A DNA stretch of 16,234 nucleotides, taken from positions 1-16,234 of the forward strand of contig JAPUHH010000233.1 of assembly GCA_027297825.1 (NCBI GenBank). The letters are read 5' to 3'. Below are positions 7,703 to 15,124 of the stretch, piece by piece. Source of the DNA: Gammaproteobacteria bacterium. GTDB lineage: Bacteria > Pseudomonadota > Gammaproteobacteria > UBA4575. Position numbers and translations under genes: made by a program. Each line of letters starts with the position of its first letter. The stretch's first letter is position 1. The notes beneath the pieces were generated by a model. That model worked only from the letters and a program-made list of their open reading frames with translations. It ran no database searches and had not been told where the DNA came from.

Positions 7703-9379
7703 TTGCCAACAAATAAATATCATAAAGACCCTTTCTACAAATCAGGTACACCTTGGATTTGGTTGAATGCAGGGGCTGTCACGATTAGTGTAATTATGGT
7801 GGTTGGCTTGTTAGCACTTATTGCTGTTCGTGGATTGGGGCACTTCTGGCCTAAAACCGTTTACGAAATTGAATATTTAGATAACAAAGTAACGATTCAA
7901 ATCATTGGTGAGCGTGTAGAGACCGAAGAAGTACTTAAACAAAGAATACTTGAATCTGGGATTGCAGTTGAAAGTGATGACGAATTAATTGAACGTAGCC
8001 TTATAAAAGTAGGAAATCGAGATTTTCTAGGCGTCGACTTTATGTTAACGGTCGAGCCGAATGAGTTGCAAGTAGATAAACCCAAAGATGTATTGGTGTT
8101 AGAGCGAACACAATGGGGGAATTTTTATGGCTATTTGCAGCAAATAAAAAATAATGGCGAGGTATTGAATTTAGATGAGCCTACCAAGTGGCAAGAGTTA
8201 GCTAGCAGGCTTGAGAGAGTCGATGATCTAAGAGACAGAATTGAACATATAGAGAAAGTAGAAATTGGCCGTATTAATTACCAACTTGAAAAGTTACGTT
8301 TAAAAAAACGTGGTTTGGAATTAGATGAATCTACCGACGAGGAAAAGTTTCAAGCAATAGAAGATAAGCGCGCCGAGTTTAATGCTGACTATGAAGTATT
8401 AAAGAGCGAGTTAGACGCACTATATCGAGAGATGTCGAGAGATAGTGTTACTGCCAAAATTATGAATGGCAAAGAAGTTGAAATAATGCTGGCTAATATC
8501 GTGAAAGCTTATCGTCCGAATGCTATGAGTTTGGGTGAGAAGATTATTTTTTATATTAAAACTTTTTGGGGATTTATCACGGATGATCCTAGAGAGGCGA
8601 ATACCGAAGGTGGAATTTTTCCTGCCATATTTGGAACCGTATTAACGGTCATGTTGATGTCAGTTGTGGTGATGCCTTTTGGGGTGATTGCAGCGATATA
8701 CTTGCGTGAATATGCAAAGCAAGGATTCCTTACACGCCTGGTAAGAATCTCGGTAAACAATCTCGCCGGTGTGCCTTCAATTGTATACGGAGTATTTGGG
8801 CTTGGTTTTTTTGTCTATGTGGTGGGCGGCACGATAGACGAATTATTTTATTCTGCAGCGCTGCCTGCTCCAACATTTGGCTCAGGTGGATTGCTTTGGG
8901 CTTCTCTAACCCTGGCATTGCTGACTGTGCCGGTGGTCATTGTGGCTACAGAAGAAGGTTTGTCACGCATCCCGCGCTCCATTCGTGAAGGTTCTTTGGC
9001 TTTAGGTGCTACCAAAGCAGAGACCTTGTGGAGAATGATTTTGCCGATGACGAGTCCTGCAATTATGACGGGACTTATTTTGTCGATAGCACGAGCAGCA
9101 GGTGAGGTGGCGCCTTTGATGTTGGTGGGTGTAGTAAAGCTTGCGCCTTCATTGCCACTGGATGGTAATGCCCCATTTGTTCATTTGGACCGAAAGTTTA
9201 TGCATTTAGGTTTCCATATTTACGATGTAGGTTTTCAGAGCCCTAATGTGGAAGCTGCGCGACCATTAGTCTATGCAACCGCGCTAATATTGGTTCTCGT
9301 AATTATTATTCTAAATTTGGCTGCGATTTATACGAGAAATCATTTAAGAGAAAAATATAAAGATCTGGAACAAAATTAA
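7703..9379 (+). CDS. pstA: Phosphate ABC transporter permease PstA, long form with coiled-coil insert
   Basis: This 558-residue inner-membrane permease is longer than E. coli PstA (296). A transmembrane helix at about 21-43 is followed by a region of some 240 residues, expected in the periplasm, with a highly charged heptad-rich stretch (about 163-245: RLERVDDLRDRIEHIEK and on) that should form a coiled coil. This resembles the DUF3333 N-terminal domain known from PstA proteins. The transport domain (about 303-545) has the EAA loop EGSLALGATKAETLWRMILP followed by ARAAGEVAPLMLVG. The start is a TTG 14 bases after the pstC stop, preceded by AAGAAGAGA; the first internal ATG (codon 32) lies inside the first transmembrane helix, so TTG is the best choice. 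Confidence 0.92.
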   Translation: MPTNKYHKDPFYKSGTPWIWLNAGAVTISVIMVVGLLALIAVRGLGHFWPKTVYEIEYLDNKVTIQIIGERVETEEVLKQRILESGIAVESDDELIERSLIKVGNRDFLGVDFMLTVEPNELQVDKPKDVLVLERTQWGNFYGYLQQIKNNGEVLNLDEPTKWQELASRLERVDDLRDRIEHIEKVEIGRINYQLEKLRLKKRGLELDESTDEEKFQAIEDKRAEFNADYEVLKSELDALYREMSRDSVTAKIMNGKEVEIMLANIVKAYRPNAMSLGEKIIFYIKTFWGFITDDPREANTEGGIFPAIFGTVLTVMLMSVVVMPFGVIAAIYLREYAKQGFLTRLVRISVNNLAGVPSIVYGVFGLGFFVYVVGGTIDELFYSAALPAPTFGSGGLLWASLTLALLTVPVVIVATEEGLSRIPRSIREGSLALGATKAETLWRMILPMTSPAIMTGLILSIARAAGEVAPLMLVGVVKLAPSLPLDGNAPFVHLDRKFMHLGFHIYDVGFQSPNVEAARPLVYATALILVLVIIILNLAAIYTRNHLREKYKDLEQN

Positions 9380-9444
9380 TGTATGAGCACTTAATTGCGC
9401 CGGCATATTTATTATGCAAGGCTTTGTAGCCACTAAGGGAAAAA

Positions 9445-10269
9445 ATGATTATGGCCGCGCCTAAAATTTCGCAAGATATACTGCTCAATCGTGAGAGCAT
9501 GAATATTGAAAATGAGTTCCCTTGTTTTGAATGCAAGGACTTTGGGCTTTACTATGGTTCAGCACAGGCATTGAATAATATTAACCTAGTCATACCAGAG
9601 AAGCGTGTAACCGCATTTATTGGTCCCAGTGGTTGTGGTAAGTCCACGCTTTTGCGATGTATGAATCGCATGAATGATCTGATCGATTCGGTACGTCTTG
9701 AAGGTAAGATGTCACTACATGGCGAAGATATTAATGCAAAGTCCATCAATGTGGCTGAGTTGCGACGTAAAGTAGGCATGGTATTTCAAAAGCCTAATCC
9801 TTTCCCCAAAACAATTTATGAAAATGTTGCGTACGGACTGCGACTGCAAGGCGTTAATAAAAAACGTGTACTGGATGAGCGTGTGGAATGGGCGTTGAAA
9901 GGCGCAGCAATGTGGGATGAAGTGAAAGATCGGTTGCAAGATAATGCATTGGGCTTGTCAGGTGGGCAGCAACAGCGCTTAGTGATCGCACGTGCGGTTG
10001 CTATTCAGCCAGAAGTAATTTTATTAGACGAACCCGCATCAGCGTTAGATCCAATTTCTACATTAAAAATTGAAGAGCTCATCATCGAGTTGAAGCAAAA
10101 CTTTACAGTTGTGATTGTTACGCACAACATGCAACAAGCGGCACGTGTTTCTGACTACACAGCATTTCTATATATAGGCGAGCTGATTGAATATGGCGCA
10201 ACAGATCAATTATTTACCAATCCAAAACAGAAACAAACAGAAGATTATATTACAGGCCGTTATGGGTAA
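9445..10269 (+). CDS. pstB: Phosphate ABC transporter ATP-binding protein PstB
   Basis: This 274-residue cytoplasmic ATPase powers PstCA. Walker A is GPSGCGKST (60-68), the Q loop is FQKPNPFP (Q115), the signature is LSGGQQQR (171-178), Walker B is VILLDEP (D195, E196), and the switch histidine is H227 in VTHNMQQA. It ends with DYITGRYG, the typical PstB terminus. Two starts are possible, ATG at 9445 and ATG at 9451. The AAGGGA ribosome-binding site (9435-9440) is four bases from the first and ten from the second, so the true start may give 272 residues. It lies 65 bp after pstA and 35 bp before phoU, in the same operon. Confidence 0.95.
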   Translation: MIMAAPKISQDILLNRESMNIENEFPCFECKDFGLYYGSAQALNNINLVIPEKRVTAFIGPSGCGKSTLLRCMNRMNDLIDSVRLEGKMSLHGEDINAKSINVAELRRKVGMVFQKPNPFPKTIYENVAYGLRLQGVNKKRVLDERVEWALKGAAMWDEVKDRLQDNALGLSGGQQQRLVIARAVAIQPEVILLDEPASALDPISTLKIEELIIELKQNFTVVIVTHNMQQAARVSDYTAFLYIGELIEYGATDQLFTNPKQKQTEDYITGRYG

Positions 10270-10304
10270 TAGTCTGAATAGTTAGACACTAATCGAGGTA
10301 CGAC

Positions 10305-11030
10305 ATGGTATACCAAGACATCGGACAACACATCTCACATCAATTTGATGAAGATTTAGAATCATTGCGCAGCAAGGTGCTCAATATGGGCGGCATGGTT
10401 GAAAAGCAAGTTGAGAATGCTCTTGAGGCATTAATACGCTCTGATAGTAGTCTTGCCGAAGAAGTTGCAACCAGCGACTATAAAATTAATTCTATGGAGG
10501 TCGCCATCGATGAAGAATGCACCCATATTATTGCGCGTCGTCAGCCTGCTGCGAGTGACCTTCGGTTGGTGGTTACTGTAATCAAAACGATTACCGACTT
10601 GGAAAGAATAGGCGATGAAGCAGAAAAAATTGGACGTCATGCAGTGAAGCTGGCCACTGTTGAGCGCACGCCCACCTATTTTTCAGAAATAAAACATCTT
10701 GGTGAGCAGGTTCGTAAAATGCTACACAATAGCCTGGATGCTTTTGCTCGCATGGATGTGGAAAATGCCCTAAAAATTGCACAAGGGGATCGAGAAATAA
10801 ACGAAGAATATGATGCCATTACTCGTCTACTTATCACCTACATGATGGAAGATCCACGTGCGATTAAACGGTCACTAAGGGTGATGTGGTGCGCGCGCTC
10901 ACTAGAGCGAATTGGAGACCACGCTAAAAATATCTGCGAGTATGTAATTTACACCGTTGCGGGGAAAGACATTCGCCACACAAGCTTTAGCCAAGTAAAA
11001 AGTGAGCTGGCGGATTTAGAGGATGAGTGA
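10305..11030 (+). CDS. phoU: Phosphate signalling protein PhoU
   Basis: This 241-residue all-helical cytoplasmic protein connects the Pst transporter with PhoR and represses the Pho regulon when phosphate is plentiful. The two three-helix repeats are visible through the paired metal-binding motifs ERIGDEAEKIGR (about 100-111) and ERIGDHAKNICE (about 201-212), and by RRQPAASDLRLV and EDPRAIKRSLRVMW at matching places. Length is normal for the family. A GAGG-like ribosome-binding site precedes the ATG. It is the last gene of the pst operon; no clear terminator follows its TGA stop. Confidence 0.95.
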   Translation: MVYQDIGQHISHQFDEDLESLRSKVLNMGGMVEKQVENALEALIRSDSSLAEEVATSDYKINSMEVAIDEECTHIIARRQPAASDLRLVVTVIKTITDLERIGDEAEKIGRHAVKLATVERTPTYFSEIKHLGEQVRKMLHNSLDAFARMDVENALKIAQGDREINEEYDAITRLLITYMMEDPRAIKRSLRVMWCARSLERIGDHAKNICEYVIYTVAGKDIRHTSFSQVKSELADLEDE

Positions 11031-11213
11031 TATTGGCTAAATCATTAAAATACTCATTTAAATCAAGATTTTGCTTGCCCTTTTAAGTATAAATTCATAA
11101 CATTTTGCAATTCTAAAACTTTCGCTGTTGGGCGTAATAAATTATGGTTAGCACACGTAGCATGATTCTCTAGTCGCTCATTGTTATCGCACCATTTGGC
11201 TGGGAGTCTGTAA

Positions 11214-11469
11214 TGGCAAATAATAAAATCGGTTAATATGTGCGATCTTTTTAGAATAAGAAGGTGTTGCGGGTGAATATACTGAACTACTGGAAGTGTT
11301 TGGTGTAAATACCGTAAAAGAATTGCGTAATCGCAATGTAGAAAGTCTGGCGACTAAAATGGAACAGGTCAATGTAGAGAGGAAATTAGCGAGGCAATTG
11401 TCTACGCTAAAAACAGTTACAGACTGGGTTGAGCAAGCGAAAGATTTGCCGCCAAAAGTGACTTACTAA
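11214..11469 (+). pseudogene. Frameshifted remnant of a DUF4332 protein
   Basis: From 11260 to 11469 the third codon phase encodes GVAGEYTELLEVFGVNTVKE, then NVESLATKMEQVN, and the ending VTDWVEQAKDLPPKVTY before TAA. This is the C-terminal half of DUF4332 as I know it (helix-hairpin-helix-like, function unknown). The preceding piece of the same domain, VNMCDLFRI, lies in another phase at 11232-11258. One extra base near 11256-11262 explains the break, and an in-frame TAA (11257-11259) blocks the second half. Further upstream, TAA at 11211 stops the first half, and no N-terminal half or start codon could be traced with confidence. In the expected place of a conserved Trp (WVN) it has Ser (TCG). 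The gene is therefore dead or undergoing decay. Confidence 0.75.
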
Positions 11470-11500
11470 TAATATCAAATACAACGGGAGTGAGTTTGAA

Positions 11501-11827
11501 ATGCGTAAACTACTAGTAATTTTGTGTGTGTCAGCATTGATGTTTGGCTGCAGTGAAGAAGCTGAAGAGATGATGGATAAGGCTGGTGATATGGCAGAAG
11601 ACTCTGCTGATGTTGCGGCCGAGATGATGGATGATGGAGTGAAAGAACCAACCGTTGAGTCCCTACCAGACTGGGATTCTTTGCCACCACTCGAAGGTGA
11701 AATAAAAGAGCCGACCGTTGCGCCCCTTCCAGATTGGGATTCGTTACCCCCGATTGAAGAAGAAATGGCGGCCGAAGAAGGTTCCACCATGATGGAAAAA
11801 GCTGAAGAGAAGATGAAAAAGGAATAA
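11501..11827 (+). CDS. Small acidic putative lipoprotein with tandem repeat
   Basis: This 108-residue protein has a signal-peptide-like N-terminus with a hydrophobic core (LLVILCVSALMFG) followed by Cys17. LMFGC is a weak lipobox, so lipid attachment is inferred. The mature part is very acidic and Met-rich (EEAEEMMDKAGDMAED) and should be largely helical or disordered. Two adjacent 21-residue units (48-68 and 69-89), each KEPTV..LPDWDSLPP(L/I)E, come from a 63-bp tandem duplication. A GGGAGTGA ribosome-binding site precedes the ATG. I do not recognise a family and no function is claimed. It lies between a DUF4332 remnant and a GlsB-like gene; an envelope stress role would be a guess. Confidence 0.75.
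   Translation: MRKLLVILCVSALMFGCSEEAEEMMDKAGDMAEDSADVAAEMMDDGVKEPTVESLPDWDSLPPLEGEIKEPTVAPLPDWDSLPPIEEEMAAEEGSTMMEKAEEKMKKE
11642..11767 (+). repeat. Two tandem 63-bp units inside the acidic lipoprotein gene
   Basis: Units 11642-11704 and 11705-11767 encode KEPTVESLPDWDSLPPLEGE and KEPTVAPLPDWDSLPPIEEE. Most DNA differences are at third codon positions, so the duplication is old and the repeated peptide appears to be conserved by selection. Confidence 0.85.
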
Positions 11828-11881
11828 GCGGCGCTTAATAAAAGTAATATTATTGCTTCATGGTAATCATCAGGAGACATT

Positions 11882-12139
11882 ATGGGTTTTTTACTTTGGA
11901 TAGTGCTCGGAGGAGTAGTTGGGGTGATTGCTAAATTAATAATGCCAGGCAAAGATCCTGGTGGAATTTTTATAACTATTTTATTAGGCATCGCAGGTGC
12001 ATTTTTAGGTGGTTATATCAGCACCTTATTAGGCTTTGGATCGGTGACTGGCTTTAACTTAATTAGTTTGGTTATCGCAGTTGGTGGTGCATTGATCCTA
12101 TTAATTATTTATCGAGTGATTAAAGGTAAAAAAATGTAG
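11882..12139 (+). CDS. GlsB/YeaQ/YmgE family stress-response membrane protein
   Basis: This 85-residue inner-membrane protein has three hydrophobic segments (about 3-20, 28-50 and 58-78) separated by short loops. The Gly-rich opening LGGVVGVIAKLIMPGKDPGG and then ILLGIAGAFLGGYI match the transglycosylase-associated protein family (YeaQ, YmgE, GlsB), often linked to stress; the biochemical role is unknown. The length is typical (82-90). An AGGAGA ribosome-binding site stands five bases before the ATG. A rho-independent terminator follows the stop, so this gene ends a transcription unit that may start at the upstream lipoprotein. Confidence 0.9.
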   Translation: MGFLLWIVLGGVVGVIAKLIMPGKDPGGIFITILLGIAGAFLGGYISTLLGFGSVTGFNLISLVIAVGGALILLIIYRVIKGKKM

Positions 12140-12166
12140 TTCCTCCTACAACGATGTTGTTAAAGA

Positions 12167-12200
12167 GCGCCTGGGTATTTTATCTGGGCGTTTTTGTTTT
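12167..12200 (+). terminator. Rho-independent terminator after the GlsB-like gene
   Basis: CGCCTGG (12168-12174) pairs with CTGGGCG (12184-12190), including two G-U pairs, around a nine-base loop, and is followed by TTTTTGTTTTT. It lies 28 bases after the GlsB-like stop. Confidence 0.8.
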
Positions 12201-12362
12201 TGCGATTTGATCGAGTATTAGTCAGGATAAAAAACGTGCACTGTATTCCATCTAGTCGACATGTGCATTTTAATAAATGCTAGTGAACAATCACAAATTC
12301 GCTCATTTGTAGAAATTCTAAATGCTTATATTCATTTTATGATACAGAAGAATCTAAAGTTC

Positions 12363-12971
12363 ATGAAAGTCCTACCTGCCCTTGGGTTGTTAGTTGGCGC
12401 AATAGTGCTGGTGGTTTTTGGATGATGTTTAGGTGGTGAATTTGATGTCGATGTAAGCAACCCTTTAGCCATTTATCCATTGTTAGTTGCAGTTCTTTTC
12501 GCTTGTATTGCCTTGGGGGTGCGGCAAGGCAATATATTAAGTACAAGAGCAAGCGCCTTGGTTTTTTAAAGAAAGTGACAGGTATATTATTTTTTTAAAA
12601 GTTTAGGTGTAGGTCAAGGAGTGTTAGGTGCTGTGGTAGATTCAGCAGAAGAAGATGAGAGTAAAGTGATGTTGCTGGTATAGCATCATTTACTGCCTGC
12701 AATTCAGGCGTTCACTAGAGAAGAAATTACAGTCAAGACTAATACTTGGATTGATACAAACTTCCACGTTCTAACTAAAGTAAATTTTGATCGAGCGATA
12801 GAGCAACTCACTAATTTGCAAGTACCGCTTGGTGTCGGTGGCGATGTGCAATCAATTATCAAGCTACAGTCAGGCGTGTGTTATCGAGCAAGTAAGATTG
12901 AATCCGCAAATCTAATAGTTGATTATGCTTGGGAGAATGTATTTAAGTATTCAAGAGCCGGGGTAGGATGA
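12363..12971 (+). pseudogene. Decayed membrane-protein gene in one frame with four internal stops
   Basis: Starting at ATG 12363, one reading frame stays protein-like for 203 codons but is broken by TGA (12423), TAA (12567), TGA (12576) and TAG (12681), ending at TGA 12969-12971. The first 20 codons form a hydrophobic segment (PALGLLVGAIVLVVFG); after the first stop there is NPLAIYPLLVAVLFACIALG, a second transmembrane segment. After the TAG, 95 open codons look soluble (for example REEITVKTNTWIDTNFHVLT and GVGGDVQSIIKLQSGVCYRA). No frameshift is needed, so decay is by point mutation. It may be one gene or two that happen to share a frame. I do not recognise the family. Neighbouring genes use all three stops normally, so recoding is unlikely. 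Confidence 0.6.
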
Positions 12972-12978
12972 GGCGAAT

Positions 12979-14181
12979 TTAATTGATGCGTTCCGGAAGA
13001 ATGTTTAGATTTTCAATGTACTGAGCTGAAACGCCGATTTCTTTTGCAGCCATATTACGAATTGCCACAATGTCATAACCCGGATATTGCTGGCAATAGT
13101 CGTTTATCGCTTCCTGACATTGTTCAGGAATCGACTTATTATTTTGTTTGCTTCCTTCCGCACTTGAAGTGAGTTTCCAGATAATGGGGTTGCCACCTGG
13201 CCCATGAGTTGCGTGCTTACGTTTTTTCAACACCTTGCGTATCGTAACGCCTGATTCGTTTGAGTCATTAGAAGAGTCTGGTCGCAGTTGAATGAGTGAG
13301 TCATCGATATCTTTTATAAATCCAGGACTAACAATAATTGCAGAATTGTTTGGGTTGTCGAGCAAACTATTTTCTGGGTTTTTCTCGCGACTATTTCGTG
13401 TTCGCTCAGTTTCTAGATAAGTTTCTTTGCTCTTGTTTCTGGCTTTTCTCGTCATGGGAATTTTAGTGCGTATTTTTGACAGCATGCCGAGCGTTTTGCG
13501 TTTAGGCTTTTTGGCTTTACTGACTGGAGCAAGTTTTATCAGCCTTTCTTTTTTGGCAGCCTCGGCCCATAAATCATTCTGACCACGGGTAAATACATTG
13601 GTTTTTTTGGGCGAGGTATTTTGTTTTGGACTTGCTTGTATAGCGGATGAATTTTGTTGCTGAACTTGCGATTCGGTTTTTAACAACTCACCTTTTTTGA
13701 CCAAAGAGCTCAGAATTGTCTCTTTCTTTAATTCTGCCTCTTGCTCGGCCTTACTTTTTTCCAATTTTTGAGTAAGCGTGTGTGAAGCAGTTTGCATTGG
13801 TTGAATGCTGCCAGGCTGTGTTTTGTATAAGACTAGCTTTGCTTGCCAAATATGGTTAATCATCTGCATAGTCATCATCGCTGAGGTAGCAGCTTGATGT
13901 CTATGTACTGCATTGCGGGCCGCTTGTTCAAAAATCAATGCTGACAATAAATGTTTGCGTCGTGTTGTTGTTTTATTAGATTTAAGCTCATCTTTTAGAG
14001 GCGCTAAATCAATATGATTAGTAACGATAGGTAGCTCAGCTTTAATCCATTTTTGTGCATTATCTAGTGTTATCTCGCATTCACGTTGAAAATCGGTAAA
14101 AAACCGCTGGAAAATTTCTACGCGCTTACTTGTTTCAATGGCTTCAAGTGAGGCACTAAATAAATCGTTATCAGAATCCAT
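12979..14181 (-). CDS. Hypothetical protein with basic linker, paralogue of the upstream gene
   Basis: This 400-residue predicted cytoplasmic protein has no signal peptide or membrane segment. Residues 1-125 are helical, with KAELPI at 47-52 and INHIWQ near 108-113. Residues 125-350 form a low-complexity linker that is strongly basic in the middle (KAKKPKRKTLG, TRKARNKSKE near 220-260), and a C-terminal domain occupies about 352-400 (AINDYCQQYPGYDIVAIRNM, then AAKEIGVSAQYIENL), where AAKEIGVSAQYI looks like a helix-turn-helix. Both ends resemble the 195-residue protein encoded 20 bases upstream on the same strand. Nucleic-acid binding is an inference from the charge and the HTH-like end. I do not recognise a family. 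No ribosome-binding site is evident. It converges on the decayed gene, with seven bases between. Confidence 0.7.
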   Translation of the reverse strand: MDSDNDLFSASLEAIETSKRVEIFQRFFTDFQRECEITLDNAQKWIKAELPIVTNHIDLAPLKDELKSNKTTTRRKHLLSALIFEQAARNAVHRHQAATSAMMTMQMINHIWQAKLVLYKTQPGSIQPMQTASHTLTQKLEKSKAEQEAELKKETILSSLVKKGELLKTESQVQQQNSSAIQASPKQNTSPKKTNVFTRGQNDLWAEAAKKERLIKLAPVSKAKKPKRKTLGMLSKIRTKIPMTRKARNKSKETYLETERTRNSREKNPENSLLDNPNNSAIIVSPGFIKDIDDSLIQLRPDSSNDSNESGVTIRKVLKKRKHATHGPGGNPIIWKLTSSAEGSKQNNKSIPEQCQEAINDYCQQYPGYDIVAIRNMAAKEIGVSAQYIENLNILPERIN

Positions 14182-14201
14182 TATTTATATGTCTAATTAT
14201 A

Positions 14202-14789
14202 TTATTGAGGAGAGATTTCTAGATCGTCAAGCTGTTGCTTGGTTACATTCAAGCGTGTTGACGCTAATAGGCGCAAGGCATTTATATTGCAGTGCGGGTA
14301 CTTTTTTTGCAGTTCGTTAATCGTAGCTCGATATAGCTGTATATTTTCTTCGCTTTCTTCATGAGATGTTGATGATGATTGCTGGTTATCTATACTGTCT
14401 TGTTTAGTAATTTGTGGAGCTACTTGCTGCAAGGTTGTGATTGCATGTTGCCATATTGCCTCAAATAATTTCATACTAGCGAGAGCAGCTGTGTTGGCAT
14501 CTGTGTTGCTGATGGATGCATGTAAGGCATCTAGTTCAAGTACAACGTGTAAAGCACAACCCTCATTGCTACTAGCAGGATACTTTTCAAGTAAGGCCTT
14601 GGCTTCATGCGGCGTAATTGGTAGCTCAGCTTTTTCGAGAGCAGGTATTGCCCAAGCATGAATATTTTCTGCTATCTCGTTTAGATCTTTTTGATGTTTC
14701 TCTTCCGTGAGACCATTCGTCAACTCAATTTGGCAGGGGTCAATTTCAGGTAGCCACTGTTGTATTTCACTTATTACATTCTGTTGCAT
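14202..14789 (-). CDS. Hypothetical helical protein, shorter paralogue of the next gene
   Basis: This 195-residue soluble protein is unrecognised. Its N-terminal helical part carries KAELPI (53-58) and a segment ending FEAIWQHAI (about 109-117); the spacing between these anchors is 59 residues, against 64 in the 400-residue neighbour. A short Ser/Gln/Glu-rich linker (about 130-148) leads to a C-terminal domain (149-195), TINELQKKYPHCNINALRLL, then ASTRLNVTKQQLDDLEI, with about 13 of 40 positions identical to the neighbour's end by hand alignment. It lacks the basic linker. It is probably co-transcribed with the longer gene (20-base gap, this one first). No clear Shine-Dalgarno sequence is seen before the ATG at 14789. 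Confidence 0.72.
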   Translation of the reverse strand: MQQNVISEIQQWLPEIDPCQIELTNGLTEEKHQKDLNEIAENIHAWAIPALEKAELPITPHEAKALLEKYPASSNEGCALHVVLELDALHASISNTDANTAALASMKLFEAIWQHAITTLQQVAPQITKQDSIDNQQSSSTSHEESEENIQLYRATINELQKKYPHCNINALRLLASTRLNVTKQQLDDLEISPQ

Positions 14790-15124
14790 GAGGATATGAA
14801 TTTTCTAAATTTTTTAATTATTGCCTGGCGTTGGGATTTATAAAATCCAAGCGAAAAGTCGTTGCTCCATGAATGAAAAGGTATTCATTTTTATACATAT
14901 GTGATTTTGACTGTATTTGTAGCTGCTTGGAATAACTTACAAAAGGCACTAGATATATGGCTGAGATATGCCGATATATGGAGTTACAGACGGCGTAATA
15001 ATGCGACTAACTGCGCGATAATAATTGCTGAACCACTTTCATACGATACGGTCGAACTACGCATGAAGTATAGTAGCAAATTATATTCAATGTATTTGAG
15101 AATTCATAACAAATGGAGACAGTA
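14790..15124. other. Intergenic region of 335 bp, nothing coding supported
   Basis: This AT-rich region lies between divergent genes. It should contain the promoter of the minus-strand pair and that of the OmpA-like gene. An ATGAAT/ATTCAT 6-bp inverted repeat (14869-14888) is present but weak. A 74-codon ORF on the plus strand (14901-15125) has no ribosome-binding site or recognisable features and overlaps the next gene's start. Confidence 0.5.
14907..14936 (+). promoter_or_regulatory. Possible sigma-70 promoter upstream of the OmpA-like gene
   Basis: TTGACT (14907-14912) and AATAAC (14931-14936) are separated by 18 bases and match five and four of six consensus bases. The site is about 190 bp before the coding start, which would give a long leader, so it is tentative. 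Confidence 0.3.

Noticed and set aside
7220..7723. 167-codon minus-strand ORF opposite the pstC 3' end
   Set aside because: The plus strand here encodes conserved permease helices and the EAA loop; the minus ORF has no sensible features.
11407..11991. 194-codon minus-strand ORF opposite the acidic lipoprotein
   Set aside because: Its Ser/Ile-rich composition is the mirror of the Glu/Asp/Met-rich plus-strand gene, and it spans the lipoprotein and part of the GlsB-like gene; an antisense shadow.
12363..12971. Stop-codon recoding (for example selenocysteine at TGA 12423)
   Set aside because: Three different stop codons interrupt the frame and neighbouring genes use TGA, TAG and TAA as normal stops; no SECIS-like hairpin was noticed.
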